Assembly: GCA_017558165.1 (NCBI GenBank)
Contig: JAFYWE010000231.1
Coordinates: forward strand, 1-12,276
Direction: 5' to 3'
Source: Bacteroidaceae bacterium
GTDB taxonomy: Bacteria > Bacteroidota > Bacteroidia > Bacteroidales > Bacteroidaceae
Length of the DNA: 12,276 nt
Shown here: one piece after another, positions 1-5,921 of the stretch
Position numbering within the stretch: position 1 is the first letter of the stretch
Layout of the letters: every line of letters starts with the position of its first letter
The notes under the pieces: model-generated
Told to the model about the DNA's origin: nothing
The model's database searches: none
The model's input: the letters and a program-made list of their open reading frames with translations, nothing else
Translations under genes and position numbers: made by a program

Positions 1-312
1 CAAATAAAAAAGAAAGAAAAAAGAAATACCAAATCATCTGACAATTATTTTTGGTTTAATTCAGTAAAACCAAAAGGTGTTCCCAATAATGATTATGCCC
101 ATAATCTATTAAGGCATATAAGAAATACCATGGCACACGGGAATTTCAAGAAAGGAAGAAGTAAGAAGTGCTTTTACACATTCGAAGATTACAATACTAG
201 GACAGGACAACAAACAATGTACGGTAAGGTAAATGCAGACTTGTTTTGGAAATTTCTGAATATAATATTGCATACATCTCCATTTATTGGCAATAATATA
301 AACTTTAAATGA
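1..312 (+). CDS. C-terminal part of a HEPN-like protein (5' end outside window)
   Basis: The frame is open from the first base to a TGA at 310-312, giving 103 codons, so this is the 3' end of a gene that begins upstream. An internal ATG at 130 would give a 60-residue product, but it falls inside the conserved-looking motif, so it is not taken as the start. The motif is LLRHIRNTMAHGNF, about residues 36-49 of the fragment. It contains R-N-x3-H (R41, N42, H46), the signature of HEPN domains, many of which are RNases in toxin-antitoxin, abortive-infection or other defence proteins. The 'HIRN-x-x-AHGNF' wording most resembles the pEK499_p136-type HEPN group as I remember it. The first ten residues are Lys-rich (QIKKKEKRNT). 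Base composition is AT-rich compared with the genes to the right. The stop lies 7 bp before the next start on the same strand, so the two may be co-transcribed. The family assignment rests on one short motif and is tentative. Confidence 0.55.
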   Translation, partial: QIKKKEKRNTKSSDNYFWFNSVKPKGVPNNDYAHNLLRHIRNTMAHGNFKKGRSKKCFYTFEDYNTRTGQQTMYGKVNADLFWKFLNIILHTSPFIGNNINFK

Positions 313-319
313 TACATTT

Positions 320-1438
320 ATGAAAACAATTAAACAATTGCTAATAACGGTAGCGGTGCTACTGTGCAGTGTGGTTGCAAATGCCCAAGATTTTGTGGTA
401 GATGGAATATTTTATAAAATTATTTCTACTTATGATTTAACGGTAGAAGTTACTTTCGGAGGAGCCTATTATGGGAGTCCTAAATATTTAGGCGATGTTG
501 TAATTCCCTCGACTGTAACATATAAATCAAAGACTTTGTCCGTTACAAGCATTGGAGATTATGCGTTCAAAAATTGCTCTAGGCTCAGAAGCGTCACAAT
601 CCCAAACAGCGTTACAAGCATTGGAGAAAAAGCGTTCCAAGGTTGCATTAGTCTCACAAGCGTCACAATCCCAAACAGCGTTACAGGCATTGGAAATGGT
701 GCGTTCTATGATTGCACTGGGCTCAGCAGCGTCATAATCCCAAACAGCGTTACAAGCATTGGAGATTATGCGTTCTATAATTGCTCCGGCCTTACAAGTG
801 TAACAATTGGTAACAGCGTTGCACTCATTGGATATGACGCGTTCTATGGTTGCATTAGTCTAAGTCAGGTGACTATACCAAATTCTGTTACATATTTGAG
901 TGGATTTAACGCTAGTGGATTAACAGAAATTGTTATTCCTGCTAGTGTGACAACAATTGGTCCTCATGCATTTGATGGATGTAAGAATATCAGTTCTATA
1001 ACTATTCGAGAGGGAGTTGTAACAATTGGTTATGATGCATTTAAGAACTGTACTAGCTTGAATGGATCGCTTGTCATACCTAATACTGTAACGCAGATTG
1101 GCGATCAGGCATTTTATGGTTGCTCTGGTCTTACATCAATTAGTTTGAGCACAAATCTAACCAATATAGGATTTAATGCATTCCGTGAATGTTCAGGCGT
1201 AACAACTCTTACATTACCTAGTAAGTTGCAGACAATTGGAAATTCTGCTTTTGCAGGTATAAGGCTAACATCAATGACTGCTTTAATGCAGTATCCACCC
1301 CAAAGCGATCCTTTTTGGGATGGAGAAAGTTCATATAAAATTCCGATATTGTATGTTCCATCTGGTTGTAAAGACAACTATTTATCTAATGTAAATTGGA
1401 AGGCAAGTTTTAATTCCATAGTTGAATTAAATAATTAA
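320..1438 (+). CDS. Secreted BspA-like leucine-rich-repeat protein (LRR_5 type)
   Basis: This is a 372-residue protein. Residues 1-22 form a Sec signal peptide (MKTIKQ, a hydrophobic VAVLLCSVVA core, cleavage about ANA|QD). Residues 26-73 look like the N-terminal cap common in BspA-like proteins, and residues 74-316 carry about ten or eleven 23-residue repeats of the form SVTIPNSVTSIGDYAFYNCSGL. The last about 55 residues (ALMQYPP to LYVPSGCKDNYLSNVNWK) resemble the usual C-terminal cap. Proteins of this family are surface or secreted; some bind host matrix proteins or other bacteria, but most have no known ligand. No type IX sorting tail, lipobox or anchor is seen after the cap, so the protein may be periplasmic or released. 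The start is the only ATG that gives the signal peptide; its leader is A/T-rich without a clear ribosome-binding site. Codon use is AT-rich, unlike the genes downstream, and the first repeats are nearly identical in DNA, which points to recent expansion. Confidence 0.9.
   Translation: MKTIKQLLITVAVLLCSVVANAQDFVVDGIFYKIISTYDLTVEVTFGGAYYGSPKYLGDVVIPSTVTYKSKTLSVTSIGDYAFKNCSRLRSVTIPNSVTSIGEKAFQGCISLTSVTIPNSVTGIGNGAFYDCTGLSSVIIPNSVTSIGDYAFYNCSGLTSVTIGNSVALIGYDAFYGCISLSQVTIPNSVTYLSGFNASGLTEIVIPASVTTIGPHAFDGCKNISSITIREGVVTIGYDAFKNCTSLNGSLVIPNTVTQIGDQAFYGCSGLTSISLSTNLTNIGFNAFRECSGVTTLTLPSKLQTIGNSAFAGIRLTSMTALMQYPPQSDPFWDGESSYKIPILYVPSGCKDNYLSNVNWKASFNSIVELNN
541..885 (+). repeat. 69-bp tandem repeats inside the LRR gene
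   Basis: Units begin at 541, 610, 679, 748 and 817, each with 'cgttac' or 'cgttgc' near its start, and the spacing is exactly 69 bp (23 codons). The blocks cgttacaagcattgga and gcgtcacaatcccaaacag recur almost unchanged in the first units. The fifth unit is diverged, and later LRRs (after about 885) encode similar residues with different codons. The array encodes one LRR per unit and stays in frame, so gain or loss of units would change protein length without a frameshift. Confidence 0.9.
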
Positions 1439-1445
1439 TATTAAT

Positions 1446-1489
1446 AAAAAGCGGTAAATGACTTTCTCATAGGTCAAATGCCGCTTTTT
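1446..1489 (+). terminator. Intrinsic terminator of the LRR gene
   Basis: Arms aaaaagcgg (1446-1454) and ccgcttttt (1481-1489) pair perfectly. Pairing continues inward through a wobble pair and, after a 2-by-2 internal loop, TGAC with GTCA. It begins 7 bp after the stop codon at 1438 and ends in a T run. The A run on the other side means it could also stop minus-strand transcription. Confidence 0.85.
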
Positions 1490-1511
1490 AATTATCAACA
1501 CATTCCTATCA

Positions 1512-1622
1512 GCATAAAAGAATACTTGCAGGAATTGGTTGGTAGAAGTTTTCTGTGACCACCGTCTCTTTCACATCTTTAAGAATGTAAGCCGCCTTCA
1601 CTTCGTTGCGAAAGCGGCTCCG
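1512..1622 (-). other. Short open stretch, possible gene remnant
   Basis: Between two in-frame TGA codons on the minus strand there are 37 sense codons reading from RSRFRNEVKA to PASILLC, with the middle close to YILKDVKETVVTENFYQ. There is no ATG; a GTG (Val at residue 8) is the only plausible start. The amino-acid make-up looks protein-like, but I do not recognise it. It could be a decayed gene end, a very small gene or chance. A partly paired hairpin (agccgc near 1589-1594 with gcggct near 1614-1619) lies within it. Nothing else coding is seen in 1490-1711. Confidence 0.2.
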
Positions 1623-1657
1623 TCAATTACGAGTCCCGTTTACCGCTATGAATACAT

Positions 1658-1694
1658 TTTCCGCCCTTAATGCCAAAAGCGTTAAGGGCGGAAA
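1658..1694 (-). terminator. Long hairpin after the GH30 gene (terminator without T tract)
   Basis: A 16-bp stem (1658-1673 with 1679-1694, one G-T wobble) surrounds the 5-base loop CAAAA. It lies 17 bp beyond the minus-strand stop codon at 1712, where a terminator is expected. Neither side is followed by a clear T run on the transcribed strand: the stem starts TTT and ends AAA, the reverse of the usual order. It may terminate poorly, or protect the 3' end of the message. Confidence 0.5.
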
Positions 1695-1711
1695 CTTAAT
1701 ATTATATATCC

Positions 1712-3268
1712 TTAATCAATCACCACAGTCACCACCGAGCGGGCGGGGATGGGGAGTGACTTGATCGGGTGCTTGCCGGTGTATTCAAGGTTCTTGTCAA
1801 TGGATGTCACGTAGAGCTTGCCTTTCTTGGCATTGTCGCATTGCAACTCCAAGGTCTCGTCCTTGTCGGTGTAGTTGATGATGACGGTCACAACCTGCTT
1901 GCCGTCGGTGTACGATGATGCCATGAGCGATGTGGCGGCTTCCAACGGTGTCGCCTCGCCTTGTGCAGGGCGCACGTCAATCCTGTGCATTCCGGGGCGT
2001 ACGAAGAAACTGTAGTTGGCGGTTGTCCAGAACATCTTAGTAGGTACTATGGTACCGTCGTATTTCACGGTCTCGCCCGATGAGCCTTTCAATGGCAACA
2101 GCTGCACGGGAACGTCCTCGTTCAATGACACTGCAGTCCACCATTGCCATGCCGACGCGTTGGCTATCGCAAGGTCGCTGTGGATTATGCGTGCCACATA
2201 CAGTCCAAGGTTAATGCTCTTTACAGGTGAGGACGGCATGGTTATCTCGTCATTCTTCTCAAGGATGCAGTACTCCGATGCCCAGAATTTGGTATCGTGT
2301 CCATTGCCTGCAATCTCCTCCTTTACCTTGGCGCGTATATCCACAAGGAGGCTCGGCGGGTAGGCTGTCCAGTAGTCGTGTGCCGCCACGCAGTTGTAGA
2401 GGTTGCTGAATCCAAGCACGCTGTATGCGCCGTCCTTGTAGAACATCGAGCGTATGATGTCATCGGGTATCCTTGCAGTGGAATCAACCTCGAACAGCAT
2501 CTTCAACTCACCCAACTCGGGGGTGATGATTTTAGTGTCAATCTTCTTGTCGCTTATGGCCTTGTCAAGTTCCGCAACCATCTTGTAGATGTCCTTTTTG
2601 GTGGCGAAGGTTCCCTCCTGAAAATTGTTGGTGTGCCACTCCACGTTAGGCTCGTTAAGCGGGCTTATGTACTTTACGTTATAGCCGTTCTCCTTGAAGT
2701 GCGCGGCGCACTCGGCAAGGAAACGGGCAAAGTCGTCGAACTTCTCATCCTGCAGGTTTATGTATCTGCTGTCGGCCGCTACCGTTGAGCCCGAGCGTGT
2801 CATGAAATAGGGCGCCGAGTTGGTGAAGAACAGGAACTCGTTCATCCCGCGTTTCTTTGCAGCGTTCATGAACCACTGCTGGCCGGCCTGCTTGCTGAAG
2901 TCGTACGTGCCGTCGGGCGAAAGAAAGCACTCCGTCCTATTCCATGTGCTTGATACATCCTTGTACTCCCTGTTCTCGTAGCTTCCGGCGCCAATGTTCA
3001 CCCTCCAGCAACTCAATGCCATGCCCATGGGGTTGCCGTCCTTGTCGAACTCTCTCTTGAATAACAGGTCGGCAAGCAGTTCCTTCTTCTCCGCGGGCCA
3101 GTTCTTGCCCACGAAATCCATTCTCCAGGCATCGGATGCACTGAAGTTGTCAATCTCCTGGTACTTGATGTTCTTGTCAATGACGTATTTCTTTGTCTGT
3201 GCGCTTGTGGTCATTGCTGTTAGAGTGCATACCGCAAGCACGCTGAGCAATCTGAAAACTCTTTTCAT
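1712..3268 (-). CDS. Secreted glycoside hydrolase, GH30 type
   Basis: The 518-residue product starts at the ATG at 3268, giving a signal peptide (MKRVFRLLSVLAVCTLTAMTTSA|Q). The frame stays open 42 codons further upstream, but that part (MNHLPRKMYN...) runs through a hairpin and has no signal-peptide character, so it is rejected. The body is a retaining clan GH-A (beta/alpha)8 barrel: YQEIDNFSASDAW (36-48) matches the GH30 N-terminal 'ID-GFGAS' block, E206 in ISPLNEPN is the expected acid/base, and E332 in FWASEYC the expected nucleophile. Trp-rich SAWQWW (372-377) lies on the last strand. Residues from about 420 to 518 form the beta-sandwich typical of the family. GH30 enzymes include beta-glucosidases, xylanases, beta-1,6-glucanases and beta-1,6-galactanases; I cannot fix the substrate from sequence. 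The gene stands alone, with no SusC/SusD pair nearby, and is probably a single transcription unit. No convincing promoter was found in 3269-3369. Confidence 0.85.
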   Translation of the reverse strand: MKRVFRLLSVLAVCTLTAMTTSAQTKKYVIDKNIKYQEIDNFSASDAWRMDFVGKNWPAEKKELLADLLFKREFDKDGNPMGMALSCWRVNIGAGSYENREYKDVSSTWNRTECFLSPDGTYDFSKQAGQQWFMNAAKKRGMNEFLFFTNSAPYFMTRSGSTVAADSRYINLQDEKFDDFARFLAECAAHFKENGYNVKYISPLNEPNVEWHTNNFQEGTFATKKDIYKMVAELDKAISDKKIDTKIITPELGELKMLFEVDSTARIPDDIIRSMFYKDGAYSVLGFSNLYNCVAAHDYWTAYPPSLLVDIRAKVKEEIAGNGHDTKFWASEYCILEKNDEITMPSSPVKSINLGLYVARIIHSDLAIANASAWQWWTAVSLNEDVPVQLLPLKGSSGETVKYDGTIVPTKMFWTTANYSFFVRPGMHRIDVRPAQGEATPLEAATSLMASSYTDGKQVVTVIINYTDKDETLELQCDNAKKGKLYVTSIDKNLEYTGKHPIKSLPIPARSVVTVVID

Positions 3269-3369
3269 GGTAGTATGTCGTTTGTTGTAAATGAGTTCAC
3301 TAATATAGTGCAAAATATTGTAAACAGGGTGGGGAGTGTGATGTTTTGTTCTAATGTAAGCGCCATTAT

Positions 3370-3410
3370 ACATTTTGCGGGGCAGGTGATTCACCTGCCC
3401 CGCAAAATGT
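3370..3410 (-). terminator. Perfect 19-bp hairpin after the S41 protease operon
   Basis: Arms 3370-3388 and 3392-3410 are perfect reverse complements around a 3-base loop, with a GC-rich core (GCGGGGCAGGTG). The hairpin starts 13 bp past the minus-strand stop at 3424 and is the likely end of the four-gene operon. As with the hairpin at 1658-1694, the T run is on the 5' side and the A run on the 3' side, with no T tract after the stem on either strand, so classical intrinsic termination is uncertain. Confidence 0.55.
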
Positions 3411-3423
3411 GTTTATATCGGTT

Positions 3424-5037
3424 TTATTCCTCTATCTCGGGGAATGCCTTGCCGTTGTTGAGGACCTCTACGGCTTTGAGTACGGTGGAGTCCTCGAGGT
3501 TAATGAACTTTACGTGTTCCATCATGCCTAGCATCTGGTAGATGATGTTCGAGTATATTGACCTCGTGAGCACGTCGCGTGACTCTCTCAGTTCGTTGCC
3601 CTTTGGCGCAATGCCTTTGGTGCGGGCGAAGCTGACGAGGTCGTCAAGCATAGGGCGTGTGCCAAGGTAGGCTATGAGTTCCTCATAGGTGGTGTACTGC
3701 TTCATCTGCTGTCTGTTTGTCTTGCAGTAGTTGAGCGTGAATTGTGATATCACTCTCTTTGACAGGAGTTCCCTTGCATATCCCGTTACATGTGTGGTGT
3801 CGCTCGATACGAATATGTCGGGCATGATGCCACCGCCACCGTATACCGTGCGGCCGTTCTTTGTCTTGAAGACGAGCTCCTCGTTCTGGTGTATGCTGTC
3901 CTGTGAGAAGAACTCTCCGCGGTTGTAGCGGTCGATGAGGTCCATTGCATAGCTCTCGCCGTCGCCCTTTGTGTATGGCTTCTGTATACAACGGCCCGAT
4001 GGGGTGTGGTAGCGTGCTATGGTAAGGCGTATTACAGAGCCGTCCCTGAGGTCAATCTGCTTCTGTACGAGTCCCTTGCCGAATGTCCTGCGGCCTATTA
4101 CGGTTCCGCGGTCGTTGTCCTGTATTGTACCGGCGATGATCTCGCTTGCCGATGCCGATGTCTCGTCAACGAGTATCACAAGCGGAACGTCCTTGAAGTA
4201 TCCGTAACCGTTGGCTCTCTCAATCTGCTTGGGTACGTTGGCTCCCTCGGTGTATACGATTATCTCGTCCTCGCCAAGGAACTGGTTGGCCATCTCCACG
4301 GCTATGCCAAGGTATCCGCCTCCGTTGCCCCTGAGGTCAATGATGTAGCCCTGGGCTCTCTGCTGGGCAAGCGTGATCATTGCCTCAATGAACTCAATGA
4401 ATGTATTCTCGGCAAAGCGCTCAATCATTATGTAGCCCCATTTGCCGTCGATGAGGTATGCTGTCTCAATGCTCTCGACCTTTATGTCGTCGCGTCTTAT
4501 CCTTACCTCTACAAGCTCTTTCTCGCCAAAGCGTTGGAGTCCCAGCTTTACGAAACTGCCTTTGGGGCCCTTGAGCTTCTTCATCGCAGTCTGGTTGTTG
4601 CATACCTCCTTGCCCACGAAGAGCGTGTCGTTGATGGTTATGATGCGGTCACCGGCAAGCACTCCTGCATCCTCCGATGGGCCGCCACGTATCACCTCGC
4701 TGATGTCGATGGTGTCCTCCTGAATGGTAAAGCGTATGCCTATTCCGCTGAAACTGCTCTGCAGGTCCGATGTCAGTTCCTCCACATCGTCCTTGGCAAT
4801 GTATGTGCTATGGGGGTCAAGCTCCTCAAGCACCTTGGGGATGCTCTTCTCGATGAGTGAGTCAATGTCGGCTTCGTCGACATACTCGTTGCCGACGATA
4901 CCGAGTATCTCGCTGAGCTTGTTGTCGTTGTTGAGTATTATGGTGGTTATTCCTCTCTCGTTCCTGTGGCTGTTCTGTCCAATGAAGAACCCTATGAGAA
5001 GGATGAGGATTACCAGCATGGGTATGGCTTTCTTCAT
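3424..5037 (-). CDS. S41 C-terminal processing peptidase (CtpA/Prc family)
   Basis: The 537-residue product has an N-terminal membrane anchor (about residues 4-20, PMLVILILLIGFFIG) that leaves the enzyme on the periplasmic side. A PDZ domain spans about residues 95-180, with GIGIRF and the 'GVLAGDRIITIND' carboxylate-binding loop. The S41 core follows: IIDLRGNGGG (232-241), then DETSASASEI (291-300) with S296 as likely nucleophile, and TFGKGLVQ (318-325) with K321 as general base. The 25-residue Ser-Lys spacing matches E. coli Prc. Residues from about 405 to 537 are an alpha-helical C-terminal extension seen in Bacteroidetes members. These proteases trim or degrade envelope proteins from the C terminus; the substrate here is unknown. 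The ATG lies 10 bp after the stop of the deaminase gene, and this is the last gene of the operon. Two other methionines are internal and would remove the anchor, so 5037 is preferred. Confidence 0.92.
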   Translation of the reverse strand: MKKAIPMLVILILLIGFFIGQNSHRNERGITTIILNNDNKLSEILGIVGNEYVDEADIDSLIEKSIPKVLEELDPHSTYIAKDDVEELTSDLQSSFSGIGIRFTIQEDTIDISEVIRGGPSEDAGVLAGDRIITINDTLFVGKEVCNNQTAMKKLKGPKGSFVKLGLQRFGEKELVEVRIRRDDIKVESIETAYLIDGKWGYIMIERFAENTFIEFIEAMITLAQQRAQGYIIDLRGNGGGYLGIAVEMANQFLGEDEIIVYTEGANVPKQIERANGYGYFKDVPLVILVDETSASASEIIAGTIQDNDRGTVIGRRTFGKGLVQKQIDLRDGSVIRLTIARYHTPSGRCIQKPYTKGDGESYAMDLIDRYNRGEFFSQDSIHQNEELVFKTKNGRTVYGGGGIMPDIFVSSDTTHVTGYARELLSKRVISQFTLNYCKTNRQQMKQYTTYEELIAYLGTRPMLDDLVSFARTKGIAPKGNELRESRDVLTRSIYSNIIYQMLGMMEHVKFINLEDSTVLKAVEVLNNGKAFPEIEE

Positions 5038-5047
5038 CTATTGCGGT

Positions 5048-5488
5048 TTATGCGTTGAACTCAAGGTGAACGGTCTCTATTCCGGCTCTCTCAAGCAGGT
5101 CGATGCCGTCGGTAAGGCGGTATTTCTCGCCGTACACCACGCGCTTGATGCCTGACTGGATGATGAGCTTGGCACACTCGATACAGGGCGATGCGGTGAC
5201 GTACATGGTGGCGCCGCTGCTGTTGTTGTTTGAGCGGGCAATCTTGGTGATGGCATTTGCCTCGGCATGCAGCACGTAGGGCTTGGTGAAGCCGTCCTCG
5301 TTCTCGCACACGTTCTCAAAGCCCGATGGGGTGCCGTTATAACCGTCGGAGATGATCATCTTGTCCTTTACGATGAGTGCGCCTACCTTGCGGCGCTCGC
5401 AGTATGAATTCTCGGCCCAGATGTTTGCCATGCGCATGTATCTGAGGTCGAGCTCGTGTTGTTTCTTGTCCTTGTTTTCCATAATCAT
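5048..5488 (-). CDS. dCMP deaminase family protein (ComEB-like)
   Basis: The 146-residue zinc hydrolase belongs to the cytidine/deoxycytidylate deaminase fold. HAEANAI (H74, catalytic E76) and PCIECA (C102, C105) supply the zinc site and proton shuttle. GYNGTPSGF (49-57) is the conserved substrate-side loop of dCMP deaminases. Family members turn dCMP into dUMP, feeding thymidylate synthesis; the protein is cytosolic with no signal. The length is typical for bacterial dCMP deaminases. The ATG at 5488 overlaps the stop of the preceding lipoprotein gene as ATGA, which suggests translational coupling; a second ATG two codons later (5482) is possible. The role beside two peptidases and a lipoprotein is not obvious and may reflect only co-expression. 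Confidence 0.93.
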   Translation of the reverse strand: MIMENKDKKQHELDLRYMRMANIWAENSYCERRKVGALIVKDKMIISDGYNGTPSGFENVCENEDGFTKPYVLHAEANAITKIARSNNNSSGATMYVTASPCIECAKLIIQSGIKRVVYGEKYRLTDGIDLLERAGIETVHLEFNA

Positions 5489-5910
5489 TTGCTGTAGAAC
5501 TGCATGAAAGTGCTCTTGTTCTGTTTAATCTGTAACCAGTGTGTGTCGCCGTCGTATGATGTGGCGTCAGTGAATATCTGCAACATCTTCTGTGCTATGG
5601 TGTCGCCCTTGAGGCTGCCGGTGCTCTGTACGTTCCAGCAGTGGAACTTGCGGCTGTTGCCGTCGGCTTCCCAGCGTCCGCTTATTGTGGCGCCGCCGGG
5701 GATGGTGGCGTTGAAGGTGTTGTCGATGAACTGCACGTCGTACTTCTTGGTACCGTAGCGCTTTGTAGCACCGTCCTGTACGTACGACAGCGTCCATCCG
5801 CGGCCGGTGAAGATGTCCGTGATGTCATCGTCCTGCGTGCAGGCCGACATGGCGAGCATCAACGTGGCTACAAATATAGTTCTCTTTACTCTTTCTACAA
5901 ATGTTTTCAT
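5485..5910 (-). CDS. Small lipoprotein, probable DUF4847 family
   Basis: The chosen start (ATG at 5910) gives 141 residues. Residues 1-24 form a lipoprotein signal, MKTFVERVKR followed by a hydrophobic stretch and LAMSAC, with C24 as the lipid-modified cysteine. The next Asp-rich residues (CTQDDD) suggest surface or outer-membrane sorting signals used by Bacteroidetes. The mature part is about 118 residues rich in beta-type sequence (GWTLSYVQDG, YDVQFIDNTF, ISGRWEADG), like a lipocalin-type barrel. It resembles the Bacteroidetes DUF4847 family as I remember it; no function is known. A further upstream ATG (5937) would overlap the M3 gene by 16 bp and add nine residues ahead of the signal, so it is less likely. 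The gene sits 11 bp after the M3 stop and overlaps the deaminase start by 4 bp, hence is co-transcribed. Confidence 0.75.
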   Translation of the reverse strand: MKTFVERVKRTIFVATLMLAMSACTQDDDITDIFTGRGWTLSYVQDGATKRYGTKKYDVQFIDNTFNATIPGGATISGRWEADGNSRKFHCWNVQSTGSLKGDTIAQKMLQIFTDATSYDGDTHWLQIKQNKSTFMQFYSK

Positions 5911-5921
5911 TGTCCAATCTT

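Noticed and set aside
130..312. Separate 60-residue gene beginning at ATG 130
   Set aside because: The frame is open to the window start, and the ATG is inside the HEPN-like motif, so this is the end of a longer gene.
552..737. 61-residue plus-strand frame
   Set aside because: It is the 69-bp repeat read in a second frame within the LRR gene; the repetitive product follows from the repeat.
541..885. CRISPR-like array
   Set aside because: The repeats are contiguous 69-bp coding units without unique spacers; they encode LRRs.
3269..3394. 42-codon N-terminal extension of GH30
   Set aside because: It crosses the hairpin at 3370-3410 and sits ahead of a good signal peptide starting at 3268.
4006..4860. 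284-residue plus-strand frame
   Set aside because: Antisense to the well-supported S41 protease; no domain or start signal, a composition shadow.
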